Assembly (NCBI GenBank): GCA_040222275.1
Contig: JAVKDJ010000049.1
Location: 230,684 to 294,683 of the forward strand
Direction: 5' to 3'
Source: CAXBNB01 sp040222275
GTDB taxonomy: Bacteria > Bacteroidota > Bacteroidia > Cytophagales > Cyclobacteriaceae
DNA length: 64,000 nucleotides
The position numbers were made by a program, and so were the translations under genes. Below the pieces are notes generated by a model that ran no database searches, was not told the DNA's origin, and saw only the letters and a list, made by a program, of their open reading frames with translations. Below are positions 27,001-36,553 of the stretch, piece after piece (position 1 is the stretch's first letter; each line of letters starts with the position of its first letter).

Positions 27001-29661
27001 ATGACGTTAAGATATATAAGTGCTTTGGCTATGCTACTGTATAGTGTGGCCTCATTAGGGCAAGCTACCACAGAGGAACCTATAGAGTTCTCAAGGGAAA
27101 AAGCAACAATAAAATATTTTTTGAATGAAATAGAAAAAACTCAGGATATAAAGTTTCTCTACGACAACACCAAAATACAGGTAAACAGGGAAGTAACACT
27201 TCCACAGAAGAAACTCACCCTGAATACCTTTTTTGAGGCAGCATTTCCGAAGGGAACGGTCACATTCATCATACGAGGAAAGAGTATCATTTTAAAGCCA
27301 ACCCAAAAAGGAAAAGCTTCCCAAAAGAAGGTGACCATAAAAGGCTACATAAACGATGAAGGATCAGGCGAAAACCTGATAGGGGCACATGTGTACAATA
27401 TCGATGAACAGGAAGGGGTAGCAACAAACTACTACGGCTTTTATAGCCTTACCCTTCCAGCGCGCAAGGCTTCTATCATGTATTCGTATGCCGGCTATCA
27501 GGACCAGCTCTTCCACATCAACTTGCAACAGGACACCACCATCAACATCGACTTACAACCCATGCAACTGGAGGAAGTGGTGGTATCGGCAGACAGGCCA
27601 GACCCCATCCAGGAAGTTTCGACCATGGGTACCGTCAGCCTTACGAGCCAGCAAATCAAATCGCGACCGGTGCTCGCCGGAGAAGTAGATGTGATCAAGG
27701 CGCTTCAACTACTACCAGGTGTACAGTCGGGCCATGAAGGATCAGCCGGACTGTATGTACGTGGCGGTGGCCCGGATCAAAACCTAATCCTGCTGGATGG
27801 TGTGCCTGTGTACAATGTGTCTCACCTGTTTGGGTTTATGTCAGTATTCAATGCAGATGCCATCCAAAATGTGAAGCTTGTAAAAGGAGCATTCCCAGCC
27901 CGCTATGGGGGCAGGTTGTCATCCGTTGTGGAAATCAGCATGAAAGAAGGCAACAACCAGGAGTTTCATGGTGAAGGAGCCGTGGGACTGGTGGCATCTA
28001 AGTTGACACTAGAAGGGCCCATAGCCAAAGGAAAAACCTCCTTTATGATTTCTGGCAGAAGGACCTATATAGACCTGCTGGCCAGGCCATTTATCAAAGA
28101 CAACAAAGAAACCACCTCCGAAGGGGGAACGCTCACGGAAAGTCCCGATGGAGGCTATTTTTTCTATGATGTAAACGCCAAAATCAACCATCGTTTTTCT
28201 GATAAAGACCGGATATATTTCAGTGCTTACTCAGGTCTTGACAAGGGCTATGGTGAATTTGAAACCAGGGAATCAAGCAGTTCTGAGACAAGGGAATCAA
28301 ACAGTGATTCCCAACTGAAGTGGGGTAGCAAAATAGCTTTGCTGCGCTGGAACCATGTGATCAACAAAAAGCTTTTTAGCAACCTGAGTTTGTCCTACAG
28401 CGCATACAATTTTTTCGCACAGAACAAATTCACCGAAACTGCATCCAATGCCACCGAGACCATACAGGATTTCCAGCAATTTAGGACATCCTCGGGTATA
28501 GACGACTGGTCTGTAAAGCTGGATGTGGACTATTTTCCATCGCCGAACCACGCCATACGTGCAGGCCTCAGCTATATCGATCATGTCTTTTCACCCAATG
28601 TGGTGGCAATTCGCTCTAATGAGGAATCGGATGTTACCTTCAATCAACAAAGCATAAGGGCTAATGAATTTGCTGCTTATGTGGAAGACGACATCCGAAT
28701 TTCAAAAAAATTGCAGGTAAACGCCGGCTTCCATGTGTCGGGTTTTGATGTGGACAACAGGCTCTATGTAGCCTGGCAACCACGCTTGTCGGGCAGGTAT
28801 TTGCTCAACGACCAAATGGCGATCAAAGGCTCTTACACCCGCATGACCCAGTTCCTCAACCTGCTCACCAATCCCGGCATTGGCCTGCCAACGGATTTTT
28901 GGGTACCCTCCACGAAATCTGTATTGCCACAGGAATCCGACCAATATTCTCTTGGATGGGCATATACGCATCCTGTCCATGAGTTTGAAGCTTCTGTAGA
29001 AACGTACTATAAGTCGATGGAAAACCTGCTGGAATACAAAGAAGGTGCAGGTTTTTTAAAGCTGAATGAAAACTGGCAAGACAAGGTAACATCCGGAAAG
29101 GGGCAAAGCTATGGGGTGGAGTTTTTTGTCCGAAAAAAAATGGGCAATACCGATGGATGGGTTGGCTACACCCTTTCATGGGCCAACAGGCAATTTGAAG
29201 CCCTAAACTCAGGAAAAACCTTTCCCTACAAGTTTGACAGAAGGCACGACATCAGTGCAGTGCTCGACCATCAGCTAACAGACAAAATAAGGCTTTCGGG
29301 CAACTGGGTATATGGTACCGGCACGGCACTCACCCTGCCACAGGCCGAATATATCGGGTTGTTCGACCACACCACTTTGGACCAATACAGCTATCGCTAT
29401 TTGCAGCACTACAGCACCAGAAATGACTACAGAATGCGCGCCTATCACCGTATGGATGTAAGTGTGAGTTTTAGTAAAAAGAAAAAATGGGGACATAGGG
29501 AATGGGTAGTGAGCTTCTACAATTTGTATAGCAGGAGAAACCCTTTTTACATCGAACAAAGGGCAACAGAGGATTTCACCAGTGAATCCCGCGAAGAGAA
29601 ATTCCGGGAGTTGACGCTCTTTCCTATCATTCCGTCAGTCAGCTATCGTTTCAAATTTTAA
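27001..29661 (+). CDS. signal-transducing TonB-dependent outer-membrane receptor
   Basis: The 886-residue receptor has a signal peptide (about 1-21), an STN domain (about 30-100, IKYFLNEIEKTQDIKFLYDN) that signals to FecR, a carboxypeptidase-regulatory-like domain (about 110-195, TIKGYINDEGSGENLIGAHV), and a plug (about 205-320, RGGGPDQNLILLDGVPVYN). The rest is a 22-strand-type barrel ending in the aromatic SYRFKF. The substrate cannot be inferred, but a DUF4249 partner rather than SusD follows. Such receptors import siderophores, metals or other ligands. Confidence 0.95.
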   Translation: MTLRYISALAMLLYSVASLGQATTEEPIEFSREKATIKYFLNEIEKTQDIKFLYDNTKIQVNREVTLPQKKLTLNTFFEAAFPKGTVTFIIRGKSIILKPTQKGKASQKKVTIKGYINDEGSGENLIGAHVYNIDEQEGVATNYYGFYSLTLPARKASIMYSYAGYQDQLFHINLQQDTTINIDLQPMQLEEVVVSADRPDPIQEVSTMGTVSLTSQQIKSRPVLAGEVDVIKALQLLPGVQSGHEGSAGLYVRGGGPDQNLILLDGVPVYNVSHLFGFMSVFNADAIQNVKLVKGAFPARYGGRLSSVVEISMKEGNNQEFHGEGAVGLVASKLTLEGPIAKGKTSFMISGRRTYIDLLARPFIKDNKETTSEGGTLTESPDGGYFFYDVNAKINHRFSDKDRIYFSAYSGLDKGYGEFETRESSSSETRESNSDSQLKWGSKIALLRWNHVINKKLFSNLSLSYSAYNFFAQNKFTETASNATETIQDFQQFRTSSGIDDWSVKLDVDYFPSPNHAIRAGLSYIDHVFSPNVVAIRSNEESDVTFNQQSIRANEFAAYVEDDIRISKKLQVNAGFHVSGFDVDNRLYVAWQPRLSGRYLLNDQMAIKGSYTRMTQFLNLLTNPGIGLPTDFWVPSTKSVLPQESDQYSLGWAYTHPVHEFEASVETYYKSMENLLEYKEGAGFLKLNENWQDKVTSGKGQSYGVEFFVRKKMGNTDGWVGYTLSWANRQFEALNSGKTFPYKFDRRHDISAVLDHQLTDKIRLSGNWVYGTGTALTLPQAEYIGLFDHTTLDQYSYRYLQHYSTRNDYRMRAYHRMDVSVSFSKKKKWGHREWVVSFYNLYSRRNPFYIEQRATEDFTSESREEKFRELTLFPIIPSVSYRFKF

Positions 29662-29673
29662 AAATTACAACCA

Positions 29674-30642
29674 ATGAAAAATATATTTAAGAAAATACCC
29701 CTCGTAATCATGGCCGTAGCATGTGTCGCTTGCCAAACTTTTCGTGATATCGAAATTCCCGAACGGCCTGATTTATTGGTTTTAAATGGTCTATTTTCCA
29801 CGGATAGTATCTTGCAGGTCGATATTTCGCATTCCAACTATATCCTCAAAAAAGCCTATGAAGAGGATGTGTCAGTGAAAACTGCACAAGTAGAAATTTT
29901 TGAAAACGAAGAAAAGGTAGATGAATTGCAGTTGGTCGATAATCCGGACTATGGAGGTTGGGAGAGGTCAACTTACAGAAGCCAGTCGGGGTTGATACCA
30001 AAAGCAGATACCGAATACACCATAAAAGTGGCAGCCCCGGGCTATGAACCGGCAAGCGCAACCTGCTATATCCCAAAAACTGTGGCTGCAACTGACTTCC
30101 AATATGAAGACAAGGAAGTGGTAGTAGGCCAGGACTATAGGGGTACTCCTGCAAGTTTTAGTTTTCAGGATGAGAAAGGAGTAGAAAACTATTATCGCAT
30201 AGAAGTGTATGCTGAAATTGAATCTACCTATAACTACGGGGATGAACAACGCACCGAAAAAAACAACAACTGGCTATATGTAGCACCAAAGGTGCAGGAC
30301 GAGCAAAAGGTATTCGACAACTACCCTTTTAAAATAGGGCTCTATATCAATGATTTGTCCTTTGATGGCAAAAACCATCACATGGATTTCTTTATAGATG
30401 CCACGAGCTTGGAGCATCTGTTTTGGGACGACAATCAATCAGACAGGAAAACAAAACTGGTTGTTCTGCTCAAGCATATATCAAAGGAACATTATGAATA
30501 CGCTACCTCTGCAGACAAGCAGGAGGACTTATTGGACGACCCTTTTTCTGAGCCCATTCCGGTTACTTCAAACGTAATTGGTGGCCTGGGTGTATTTGCC
30601 GGGTACAGCAGCAGTACCGCCGAGGTAGATTATATAGAATAA
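29674..30642 (+). CDS. DUF4249 lipoprotein
   Basis: The 322-residue protein has a signal peptide ending in the lipobox VAC near residue 20, so it is an outer-membrane lipoprotein. The body fits DUF4249: LVLNGLFSTDSILQVDISHS near residue 34 and an Ig-like beta-rich region. DUF4249 genes very often follow TonB-dependent receptors in Bacteroidota, much as SusD follows SusC, and probably help substrate capture (inference). It is 12 nt after the receptor and closes the operon. Confidence 0.92.
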   Translation: MKNIFKKIPLVIMAVACVACQTFRDIEIPERPDLLVLNGLFSTDSILQVDISHSNYILKKAYEEDVSVKTAQVEIFENEEKVDELQLVDNPDYGGWERSTYRSQSGLIPKADTEYTIKVAAPGYEPASATCYIPKTVAATDFQYEDKEVVVGQDYRGTPASFSFQDEKGVENYYRIEVYAEIESTYNYGDEQRTEKNNNWLYVAPKVQDEQKVFDNYPFKIGLYINDLSFDGKNHHMDFFIDATSLEHLFWDDNQSDRKTKLVVLLKHISKEHYEYATSADKQEDLLDDPFSEPIPVTSNVIGGLGVFAGYSSSTAEVDYIE

Positions 30643-30658
30643 GGCAAATTGGTGGGGG

Positions 30659-31069
30659 TTAATCCCTCACCAATTCAAAACTGTGCTTTAGGTTCATGTC
30701 TTTTCTCAAAGAATCAGAAACTGAACAGTAATTGTTCACCGCCAGGGATACCAGGCGCTCCGCTTCTTTTTCTGTTAAATCCGGGGATGTGATGATGTAT
30801 TTCAAATCGATATCGGTAAAACTCTTGGGGTTCTTTTCCCTTCTTGCTCCGGATATCTCTGCTTTAAGGTCCACAAAAGTCTTCCTTCTCTTTTTGATCA
30901 TAGATACCAGATCAACTGCCGCACAACTGGCCACACCAGCCAGCAACAATTGCATTGGGGAAAAGGCTTCTTTATCTTCAATGGCAAGCATGTCTATGGG
31001 CAAAATATTGCCCGATTCATTGACCGCTTCGTACTTCTTGTCCTCTTTATAATTTAATTTGATTGTCAT
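30659..31069 (-). CDS. OsmC/Ohr-family peroxiredoxin-like protein
   Basis: The 136-residue protein matches OsmC-like thiol peroxidases, which detoxify organic hydroperoxides. Both catalytic cysteines are present: GVASCAAVDLVSM near residue 47 and NNYCSVSDSLR near residue 113. It has a single-gene layout. A TAGTTTTG promoter element lies 22 nt upstream of the ATG. Its end is convergent with the DUF4249 gene. Confidence 0.93.
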   Translation of the reverse strand: MTIKLNYKEDKKYEAVNESGNILPIDMLAIEDKEAFSPMQLLLAGVASCAAVDLVSMIKKRRKTFVDLKAEISGARREKNPKSFTDIDLKYIITSPDLTEKEAERLVSLAVNNYCSVSDSLRKDMNLKHSFELVRD

Positions 31070-31091
31070 GTCTGTAGTAAAATTTAGTGCG

Positions 31092-31099
31092 CAAAACTA
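31092..31099 (-). promoter_or_regulatory. candidate -7 element (TAGTTTTG) for osmC-like gene
   Basis: The minus strand reads TAGTTTTG, an exact TAnnTTTG match 22 nt before the OsmC-like ATG. Confidence 0.45.
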
Positions 31100-31141
31100 A
31101 TGATTCATTTTTTGGTGAAAAAGAAAACTCCGGCTGTCATT

Positions 31142-31651
31142 TCACACATTACCATGTTTCAACGAGCGAAACATGATATACGCATCTACATAACCCAGGG
31201 TTGAATGCCTGAAACCACCGGGAATAGTACCGATAATTTTAAAACCATACTTTTCCCAAAGCTTTATCGCTGCAGGGTTGGTACTCACCACTATGTTGAA
31301 TTGAATTCCATGAAAACCTAAATGAATGGCCTGGTCTATCGAGTGTTCGCACATCAGCTTACCAATGCCCTTGCCCTGCTCCTCCGGGTGCACCATATAA
31401 GACCCGTTGGCTATGTGGGCACCCAGCCCAGGCTGGTTTGGCTTTAAAATATAGGTGCCAACAATTTTACCCTCATGTTCCACCACATGGGTATGCATGT
31501 ATTCGGCCAGCCAGTGTATCTCCAGGTCTTCTTTTGGTGTATTGGGGTCAAAAACATAGGTATCCCCTGTTTTGATTACTGCTGAGAAAATCTCCCAAAT
31601 AGCGGGCGCATCATCTTGTTTGGCCAGCCTTATGTTGTAATGGTTTGTCAT
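31142..31651 (-). CDS. GNAT N-acetyltransferase
   Basis: The 169-residue protein is a GNAT enzyme. The acetyl-CoA loop reads EEQGKGIGKLMCEH near residue 95, followed by NPAAIKLWEKYGFKIIGTIP near residue 130. The substrate is unknown; similar proteins acetylate small amines, amino acids or antibiotics. It lies 16 nt downstream of the alpha/beta hydrolase gene on the same strand and may be co-transcribed. Confidence 0.9.
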   Translation of the reverse strand: MTNHYNIRLAKQDDAPAIWEIFSAVIKTGDTYVFDPNTPKEDLEIHWLAEYMHTHVVEHEGKIVGTYILKPNQPGLGAHIANGSYMVHPEEQGKGIGKLMCEHSIDQAIHLGFHGIQFNIVVSTNPAAIKLWEKYGFKIIGTIPGGFRHSTLGYVDAYIMFRSLKHGNV

Positions 31652-31667
31652 AATTGATCAGGCACCT

Positions 31668-32630
31668 TTAGAGCTTGTACTTTTTCCAGAATGGCAACTT
31701 TAACAAAAACTCATAAGTGACCCTGGCCATCTCGGGTGTACGCAAATATCCAAATGACTTGTGTGCATTTTCGGTTGTCCAGTTTTTGTAGTCGTTGTAG
31801 ATATTTTTGTCAATAGGCTTCACTCCAAACTTATTGGGGAGGAATTCATCGCTCAAATCATCATTGGCTGCAATACCATCATCTATGTCGGAAAAGTTGT
31901 GCCAGTGCCTGATGTTGTCTGGTGTTTTTCGCCTGGTTTTGGCATTGTAAACTATGCTATGCTCATCAAAAAATTTAGAAATGACCATAGGAAGCCCAAG
32001 GGGCGACCCGATAGTGACAAACGTATCTACTTCTACTTCATCCTGAAGAGAAAAGAGCACATCATAGGCTATGATAGATCCCATCGAATGGGCAATCAAC
32101 ATAATTTTCTTGCCCTTATTTTTAAGAAGTATATCCCTAAGGCGTTTCCGTATTATTTCCCTCGCCAGGTCCTCATTTTCCGCTTCGTCAGTCAGCAGGT
32201 CTTCGCGGTAGTAGATATCCAGGTCACGGTACTTTCTTCTCAGGATTTGATCAGCGATAAAGTTGATACTAAAATATTTCCGCTTCGTCAGAAACAAATC
32301 ATCAATTAAGTTTTCGAACTTATCGAACAGTTTTTTTCCCAGACTGCCCTTGCTTTGCCTGAGGGACGACTGCATCGGGATATACGGCTCGTCCAAAAAC
32401 AAAGGATGGTTCTCATCTTTTATCCTTGGGTTTTGCGGTGTTTCATAGATCACATCTGCCCAATAGACCAGCCTGAACTTAAAATGCGTACGATAATGCT
32501 GATGCCTCAATAGCCCATCCCGAATAGACTTTCTCCACCATTTGGCCAAAAGCTTTCTTGGAGGTTTGTTACTCAAACCATGTATCCCAATGATGATTTT
32601 TTGTTCTTTCCTAAAGGGGTTTTTGAGCAT
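31668..32630 (-). CDS. alpha/beta-hydrolase (lipase-like)
   Basis: The product of about 320 residues starts near MLKNPFRKEQKIIIGIHGLS; the HG pair forms the oxyanion-type loop. The nucleophile elbow is IAHSMGSIIAYDVL near residue 180, giving GxSxG-like HSMGS with Ser as nucleophile. A later HWHNFSDIDDG segment may contribute acid or base residues. There is no signal peptide, so it is cytoplasmic. The ATG at 32628-32630 lies exactly 3 nt after a TATATTTG element, which suggests a leaderless transcript. The substrate is unknown. Confidence 0.8.
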   Translation of the reverse strand: MLKNPFRKEQKIIIGIHGLSNKPPRKLLAKWWRKSIRDGLLRHQHYRTHFKFRLVYWADVIYETPQNPRIKDENHPLFLDEPYIPMQSSLRQSKGSLGKKLFDKFENLIDDLFLTKRKYFSINFIADQILRRKYRDLDIYYREDLLTDEAENEDLAREIIRKRLRDILLKNKGKKIMLIAHSMGSIIAYDVLFSLQDEVEVDTFVTIGSPLGLPMVISKFFDEHSIVYNAKTRRKTPDNIRHWHNFSDIDDGIAANDDLSDEFLPNKFGVKPIDKNIYNDYKNWTTENAHKSFGYLRTPEMARVTYEFLLKLPFWKKYKL

Positions 32631-32633
32631 GGC

Positions 32634-32641
32634 CAAATATA
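32634..32641 (-). promoter_or_regulatory. candidate -7 element abutting the hydrolase start (TATATTTG-GCC-ATG)
   Basis: The minus strand reads TATATTTG, then 3 nt, then the ATG. With a Bacteroidota -7 element ending a few bases before the start site, transcription would begin at or near the A of ATG. Confidence 0.4.
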
Positions 32642-32735
32642 GTAAATGGCCATGAATTCACTTTTAATTCCTGGCTTGGAAATTATATCATCTGTATTCA
32701 CAGTATTGCTCATGGAAAAACTGGAGAGTGACATT

Positions 32736-34097
32736 TCACCCAGATGGTTTATCAAGCTTTCCAAAATACCTTTTGGCTTCCTTCATCACCCTTGGTGCCA
32801 GATAAACTGCAGAAATCATGGTCGGGAAAGCCATCATGGCATACATGAAATCTATCAGGCTGACCACAGCGGCCAGGCTCGAAACAGAACCAACCACAAT
32901 AATGGCCACATACCAATAATTGAAGTACTTGCCGTATCTGGCACCTATAAGAAAAGAAAGGCATTTTTTTCCATAGTAGGAAGTGCCGAATATGGTGGTA
33001 AATGCGAAAATCAATACACAAACAGCCAGAATATATGGGCCTATCACAGGCATGGACAATTCAAAAGCTTTCACTGTAAGCGAAATGCCATTTAAATCCC
33101 CCGACTTCCAGACCCCCGTTATCAGGATCGACAATCCAGTCAACGTGCAAATAATGATGGTATCGATAAAGGGCCCCAACATGGCCACCAGGCCTTCCCT
33201 GACAGGCTCTGAAGTTTTGGCCGCACCATGCATCATGGGTGCCGTGCCTATGCCCGCCTCATTGGAGAAAGCCGCCCGACGAGCCCCTGTAATGATAATA
33301 GCCCCCACAGCACCACCGAGTGCTGCATTGGCACTGAAGGCATCTTGTATAATCAAAAGAAAAGTGGGCAGTATATCGGAAAAATTATTCATAAGGATGA
33401 AAACAACCCCACCCAGATACAGCACCACCATGGCCGGCACCAACCTTCCGGCAACCCGGCCAATTCTTTCTATGCCTCCGAAAATCACAACTCCGGTAAA
33501 AATGGTGATCAGCAGCCCTATAGAAAGGTTTACCGCCAATTCATTTTCTCCATTCCAGCCATTCGGTGTGAGCAGGATGTCCTTGGTCACCTGGACCAAT
33601 TGGTTGGTTTGGAAAATGGGCGTGGCAGCAAATAACCCTGCCACACAAAAGAATACTGCCAATGGCTTCCAACGTTTGCCCATGCCTTCCCTGATTACAT
33701 ACATGGGGCCACCCTGTATTTTTCCATCAGAATCATTGCCACGGTACATCACAGCCAGGGTGCATGTAAAAAACTTGGTGGTCATGCCAAAAACGGCACT
33801 CACCCACATCCAAAAAATAGCACCAGGACCACCCGCTGCAATGGCCACAGCTACCCCGCTAATATTTCCCATGCCCACTGTAGCTGCCAAGTGGCTGGAG
33901 AGGGCTTCAAAATGGCTGATTTCACCTGTGCCGGAAGATTCGTCATAATTTCCCCTCAATACATTGATGGCATGTAGAAAATAACGGACTGGTAAAAGCC
34001 TTGAAAAGACTGTGAAGAAGATTCCCCCACCCAAAAGCAGGACCAAAAGCGGGGTGCCCCACACAAAGTTGGCCGCATCAATTATGAATTGTTCCAA
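32736..34097 (-). CDS. sodium:alanine (AGCS) symporter family transporter
   Basis: The 453-residue inner-membrane protein has about 10-11 hydrophobic segments. It fits the AGCS family, which imports alanine or glycine with Na+: SSHLAATVGMGNISGVA near residue 68, GGPGAIFWMWVSA, and KIQGGPMYVI near residue 125. It starts at TTG (34097). It is upstream of nothing obvious on the same strand except the SGNH gene 24 nt before it. Substrate is inferred from the family only. Confidence 0.93.
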   Translation of the reverse strand: MEQFIIDAANFVWGTPLLVLLLGGGIFFTVFSRLLPVRYFLHAINVLRGNYDESSGTGEISHFEALSSHLAATVGMGNISGVAVAIAAGGPGAIFWMWVSAVFGMTTKFFTCTLAVMYRGNDSDGKIQGGPMYVIREGMGKRWKPLAVFFCVAGLFAATPIFQTNQLVQVTKDILLTPNGWNGENELAVNLSIGLLITIFTGVVIFGGIERIGRVAGRLVPAMVVLYLGGVVFILMNNFSDILPTFLLIIQDAFSANAALGGAVGAIIITGARRAAFSNEAGIGTAPMMHGAAKTSEPVREGLVAMLGPFIDTIIICTLTGLSILITGVWKSGDLNGISLTVKAFELSMPVIGPYILAVCVLIFAFTTIFGTSYYGKKCLSFLIGARYGKYFNYWYVAIIVVGSVSSLAAVVSLIDFMYAMMAFPTMISAVYLAPRVMKEAKRYFGKLDKPSG

Positions 34098-34121
34098 ATC
34101 ACAGGGTTTTGTGGTTGATTT

Positions 34122-34802
34122 TTATAAAATTGGCTCCAGCACATGCCATACATTTTTTGCCAGTATCTGATGCCCCTCTGGTGTCGGGTGGATGCCATCG
34201 TTCAGGTTGAGGTCAGGTTCTCCTGCCACACCCTCTAACAAAAATGGAATCAGCGCAGTTTGGTTTTTGTCGGCCAATTTGGGGAAAATCTCTTTAAACG
34301 CCCCGGAGTACTCCTGGCCAAGGTTGGGTGGTATTTGCATCCCGGCCAACACAACTTTGGCCTCCGGGTATTTGTTTTTTACCTTATCAATGATGCCCTG
34401 GAGGTTCTTTATGGTTTCATCAGTCTGAATGCCCCTTAAGCCATCGTTGGCACCCAGTTCCAACACAAAAACATCAACCTTGTTTTTCAACACCCAATCG
34501 ACGCGGGTCAAACCACTGGCGGTAGTCTCACCGCTCAATCCAGCATTTACCACCCGGTAATCCAACCCCAGCGAATCAATGATATTTCCAATTAAGGCGG
34601 GGAAGGCCTCTGACATGTCCAGTTGATATCCGGCAGTTATACTATTGCCAAAAAAGGCAATCACCTTTTTGTCATTAGTGGTTTCTTTATTTTCGGGGGT
34701 TGACTTTTGCACCACATTGGCTTTGTCAGTTTTGTCTGCCTTCTGCTGGCAGCCAAAACTGGCCAATACAATCAAAATAATGTAAAAATTTCTGGCACCC
34801 AT
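34122..34802 (-). CDS. SGNH/GDSL-type arylesterase lipoprotein (TesA-like)
   Basis: The product of about 226 residues has a signal with lipobox LASFGC near residue 16, then a low-complexity linker. The SGNH blocks are FFGNSITAGYQ (block I, nucleophile Ser), NAGLSGETT (block II, Gly), ELGANDGLRG (block III, Asn) and DGIHPTPEGH (block V, Asp and His). This fits TesA-like arylesterases/lysophospholipases placed at the cell surface. The start at 34800-34802 gives a proper signal peptide. It ends 24 nt before the AGCS gene. Confidence 0.92.
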   Translation of the reverse strand: MGARNFYIILIVLASFGCQQKADKTDKANVVQKSTPENKETTNDKKVIAFFGNSITAGYQLDMSEAFPALIGNIIDSLGLDYRVVNAGLSGETTASGLTRVDWVLKNKVDVFVLELGANDGLRGIQTDETIKNLQGIIDKVKNKYPEAKVVLAGMQIPPNLGQEYSGAFKEIFPKLADKNQTALIPFLLEGVAGEPDLNLNDGIHPTPEGHQILAKNVWHVLEPIL

Positions 34803-34831
34803 TTTTGATGTTACTCCGCGCCCGGATGGCT

Positions 34832-36037
34832 TCACTGCTTGGGTTGCTGCCCCCGGGGCTGACTGGATTGTTGGTTGCGGTTTTTGTTCCGGTTTTTGTT
34901 TCTGTTCTTATTCGGTCGGTTCTTTCGTTTTTTATTTCTTCCCTGGGACTTGCCCTTGTATTTTTTGTCCAGGCTTTCAAGGTCACTGTTGAGTGTTTGC
35001 AACTCGGCTTTTTCACCACCCACATGGTCGTCAATCAACGTATCGGGTTTATTGCCCTTTTCGTTCATGCTTTGGATCTCTGCCACACGCCTGGCATTGA
35101 CTGGTATCCAGGCATTTTCATTTTCATAACCAAACCACATGAGTTTTCTGAAAATATCCGTTTTCTGCAATTTAGCCTCACCCTTCTGTGTCAACAGGGG
35201 CTTGTTCACCTCCGGGATATCCTTCAGGGCAGCCATATAGGTCTCCAGTTCATAGTTCAGGCAACATTTCAACCTGCCACATTGCCCGGAGAGCTTGCTT
35301 GGGTTCAAAGAAAGGTTCTGATATCGAGCGGCACTGGTGGATACATTCTTGAATTCCGACAACCACGTAGAGCAGCACAATTCCCGGCCACACGACCCGA
35401 TACCCCCCAGGCGGCCTGCTTCCTGCCTCAGGCTGATCTGCCTCATTTCTACCCTTATCTTGAATTCACCCGCAAGGCGTTTGATCAGCTCCCTAAAATC
35501 GACGCGTTCTTCTGCAGAATAATAAAATGTAGCTTTGGTGTTATCCCCCTGAAATTCAATGTCCGTCAGCTTCATGTCCAGCTTCAACTCCCTGATGATT
35601 TCCCTGGTGCGGAACAATGTAGGGTTTTCCCTGTTTTTTACCTTCTCAAATTTTTCCAGGTCCTTGTCAGATGCCAACCGGTAGATGGTACGGATTTCAT
35701 CATCGTTTTTTACTTTCTTCTTCTGCATCTGCAGGCGCACCAACTCACCCTGAAGGGACACATGTCCTATATGGTGACCATTGGGTACATCTACAACCAC
35801 CGAATCCCCTGGATACAACTCTATGCTGTTCACATTGCGGAAAAAATCCTTGCGGCCGTTTTTAAACCTTACTTCCAGAATATCAAACCGGTCCTGTACT
35901 GGCATATCCATATTGGACAACCAGTCAAAAACGTTGAGTTTATTGCAGCCGCCGCTATCGCAACCGCCATTATTTTTACATCCTGATATACTTCCATCAG
36001 CAGCTGTAAGAGTGCTGCACGTACTACATCCCGACAT
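34832..36037 (-). CDS. PSP1-domain RicT/YaaT-like protein with Cys-rich N-terminus
   Basis: The 401-residue protein carries a PSP1 domain (about residues 50-270) with CGRELCC and CGRLKCC, the cysteine pattern of RicT (YaaT). In Bacillus, RicT works with RicA and RicF as an Fe-S complex affecting RNA processing. Here residues 4-31 hold five extra cysteines. The tail from about residue 350 is a basic Asn/Arg/Lys repeat region (KNRNKNRNKNRN), likely disordered and RNA- or ribosome-binding (inference). It is immediately upstream of the SGNH gene. Its role in Bacteroidota is not established by sequence. Confidence 0.85.
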   Translation of the reverse strand: MSGCSTCSTLTAADGSISGCKNNGGCDSGGCNKLNVFDWLSNMDMPVQDRFDILEVRFKNGRKDFFRNVNSIELYPGDSVVVDVPNGHHIGHVSLQGELVRLQMQKKKVKNDDEIRTIYRLASDKDLEKFEKVKNRENPTLFRTREIIRELKLDMKLTDIEFQGDNTKATFYYSAEERVDFRELIKRLAGEFKIRVEMRQISLRQEAGRLGGIGSCGRELCCSTWLSEFKNVSTSAARYQNLSLNPSKLSGQCGRLKCCLNYELETYMAALKDIPEVNKPLLTQKGEAKLQKTDIFRKLMWFGYENENAWIPVNARRVAEIQSMNEKGNKPDTLIDDHVGGEKAELQTLNSDLESLDKKYKGKSQGRNKKRKNRPNKNRNKNRNKNRNQQSSQPRGQQPKQ

Positions 36038-36199
36038 TTTTCCTACTACTTTTTTTAGTTCAAGCCCTAAAGATAACGAGAGAAAATTAGATTGAATGAT
36101 TTACTTTCCATTTAGTACTATCAAGGTCATGTACAACATCTTTTTTACATCTAAAATCAGCTGTCAATCGCTTAATCCCCTATAGTTACACTGATTTTT

Positions 36200-36550
36200 T
36201 TAAGTATCACGCGGCTTGCCATTTTCATCAAAGTTCTTTTTTAGGTGACTTTCGGTAATGGGTATGGTGGCCAAAAGAAGGACCACCAAAACTGCAGCCG
36301 CCGCAGCTGTAGCTACTTTTGCGCCGGAGGTCAAAAAAAGGACTCCCTGGACGATGGTCGTGATTACGGCGACCATCAATATGAGGTTGGGGTTGTAACG
36401 GTTGGCCTCATCCCACACTTCCTGGCTTTTTTTAGACCTCTTAGTGCGATACCCATACACGTCATTGATTTTTTTCGGGGGATAAAACTTAAAAATCAGG
36501 GCCAGTACAACCATGAGTGGCCCCAGGATTAGTTGAGTGAATATTTTCAT
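36200..36550 (-). CDS. SdpI-family membrane protein
   Basis: The 116-residue protein has about three membrane segments (residues 1-22, 55-72, 78-97) and the SdpI-type motif FYPPKKINDVYGYRTKRSKK near residues 22-41. SdpI in Bacillus gives immunity to the SdpC toxin and signals to a regulator; most other members are uncharacterised. It is the last gene of a DUF2089-led operon of four genes with tight spacing (3 nt here). Confidence 0.88.
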   Translation of the reverse strand: MKIFTQLILGPLMVVLALIFKFYPPKKINDVYGYRTKRSKKSQEVWDEANRYNPNLILMVAVITTIVQGVLFLTSGAKVATAAAAAVLVVLLLATIPITESHLKKNFDENGKPRDT

Positions 36551-36553
36551 TGG

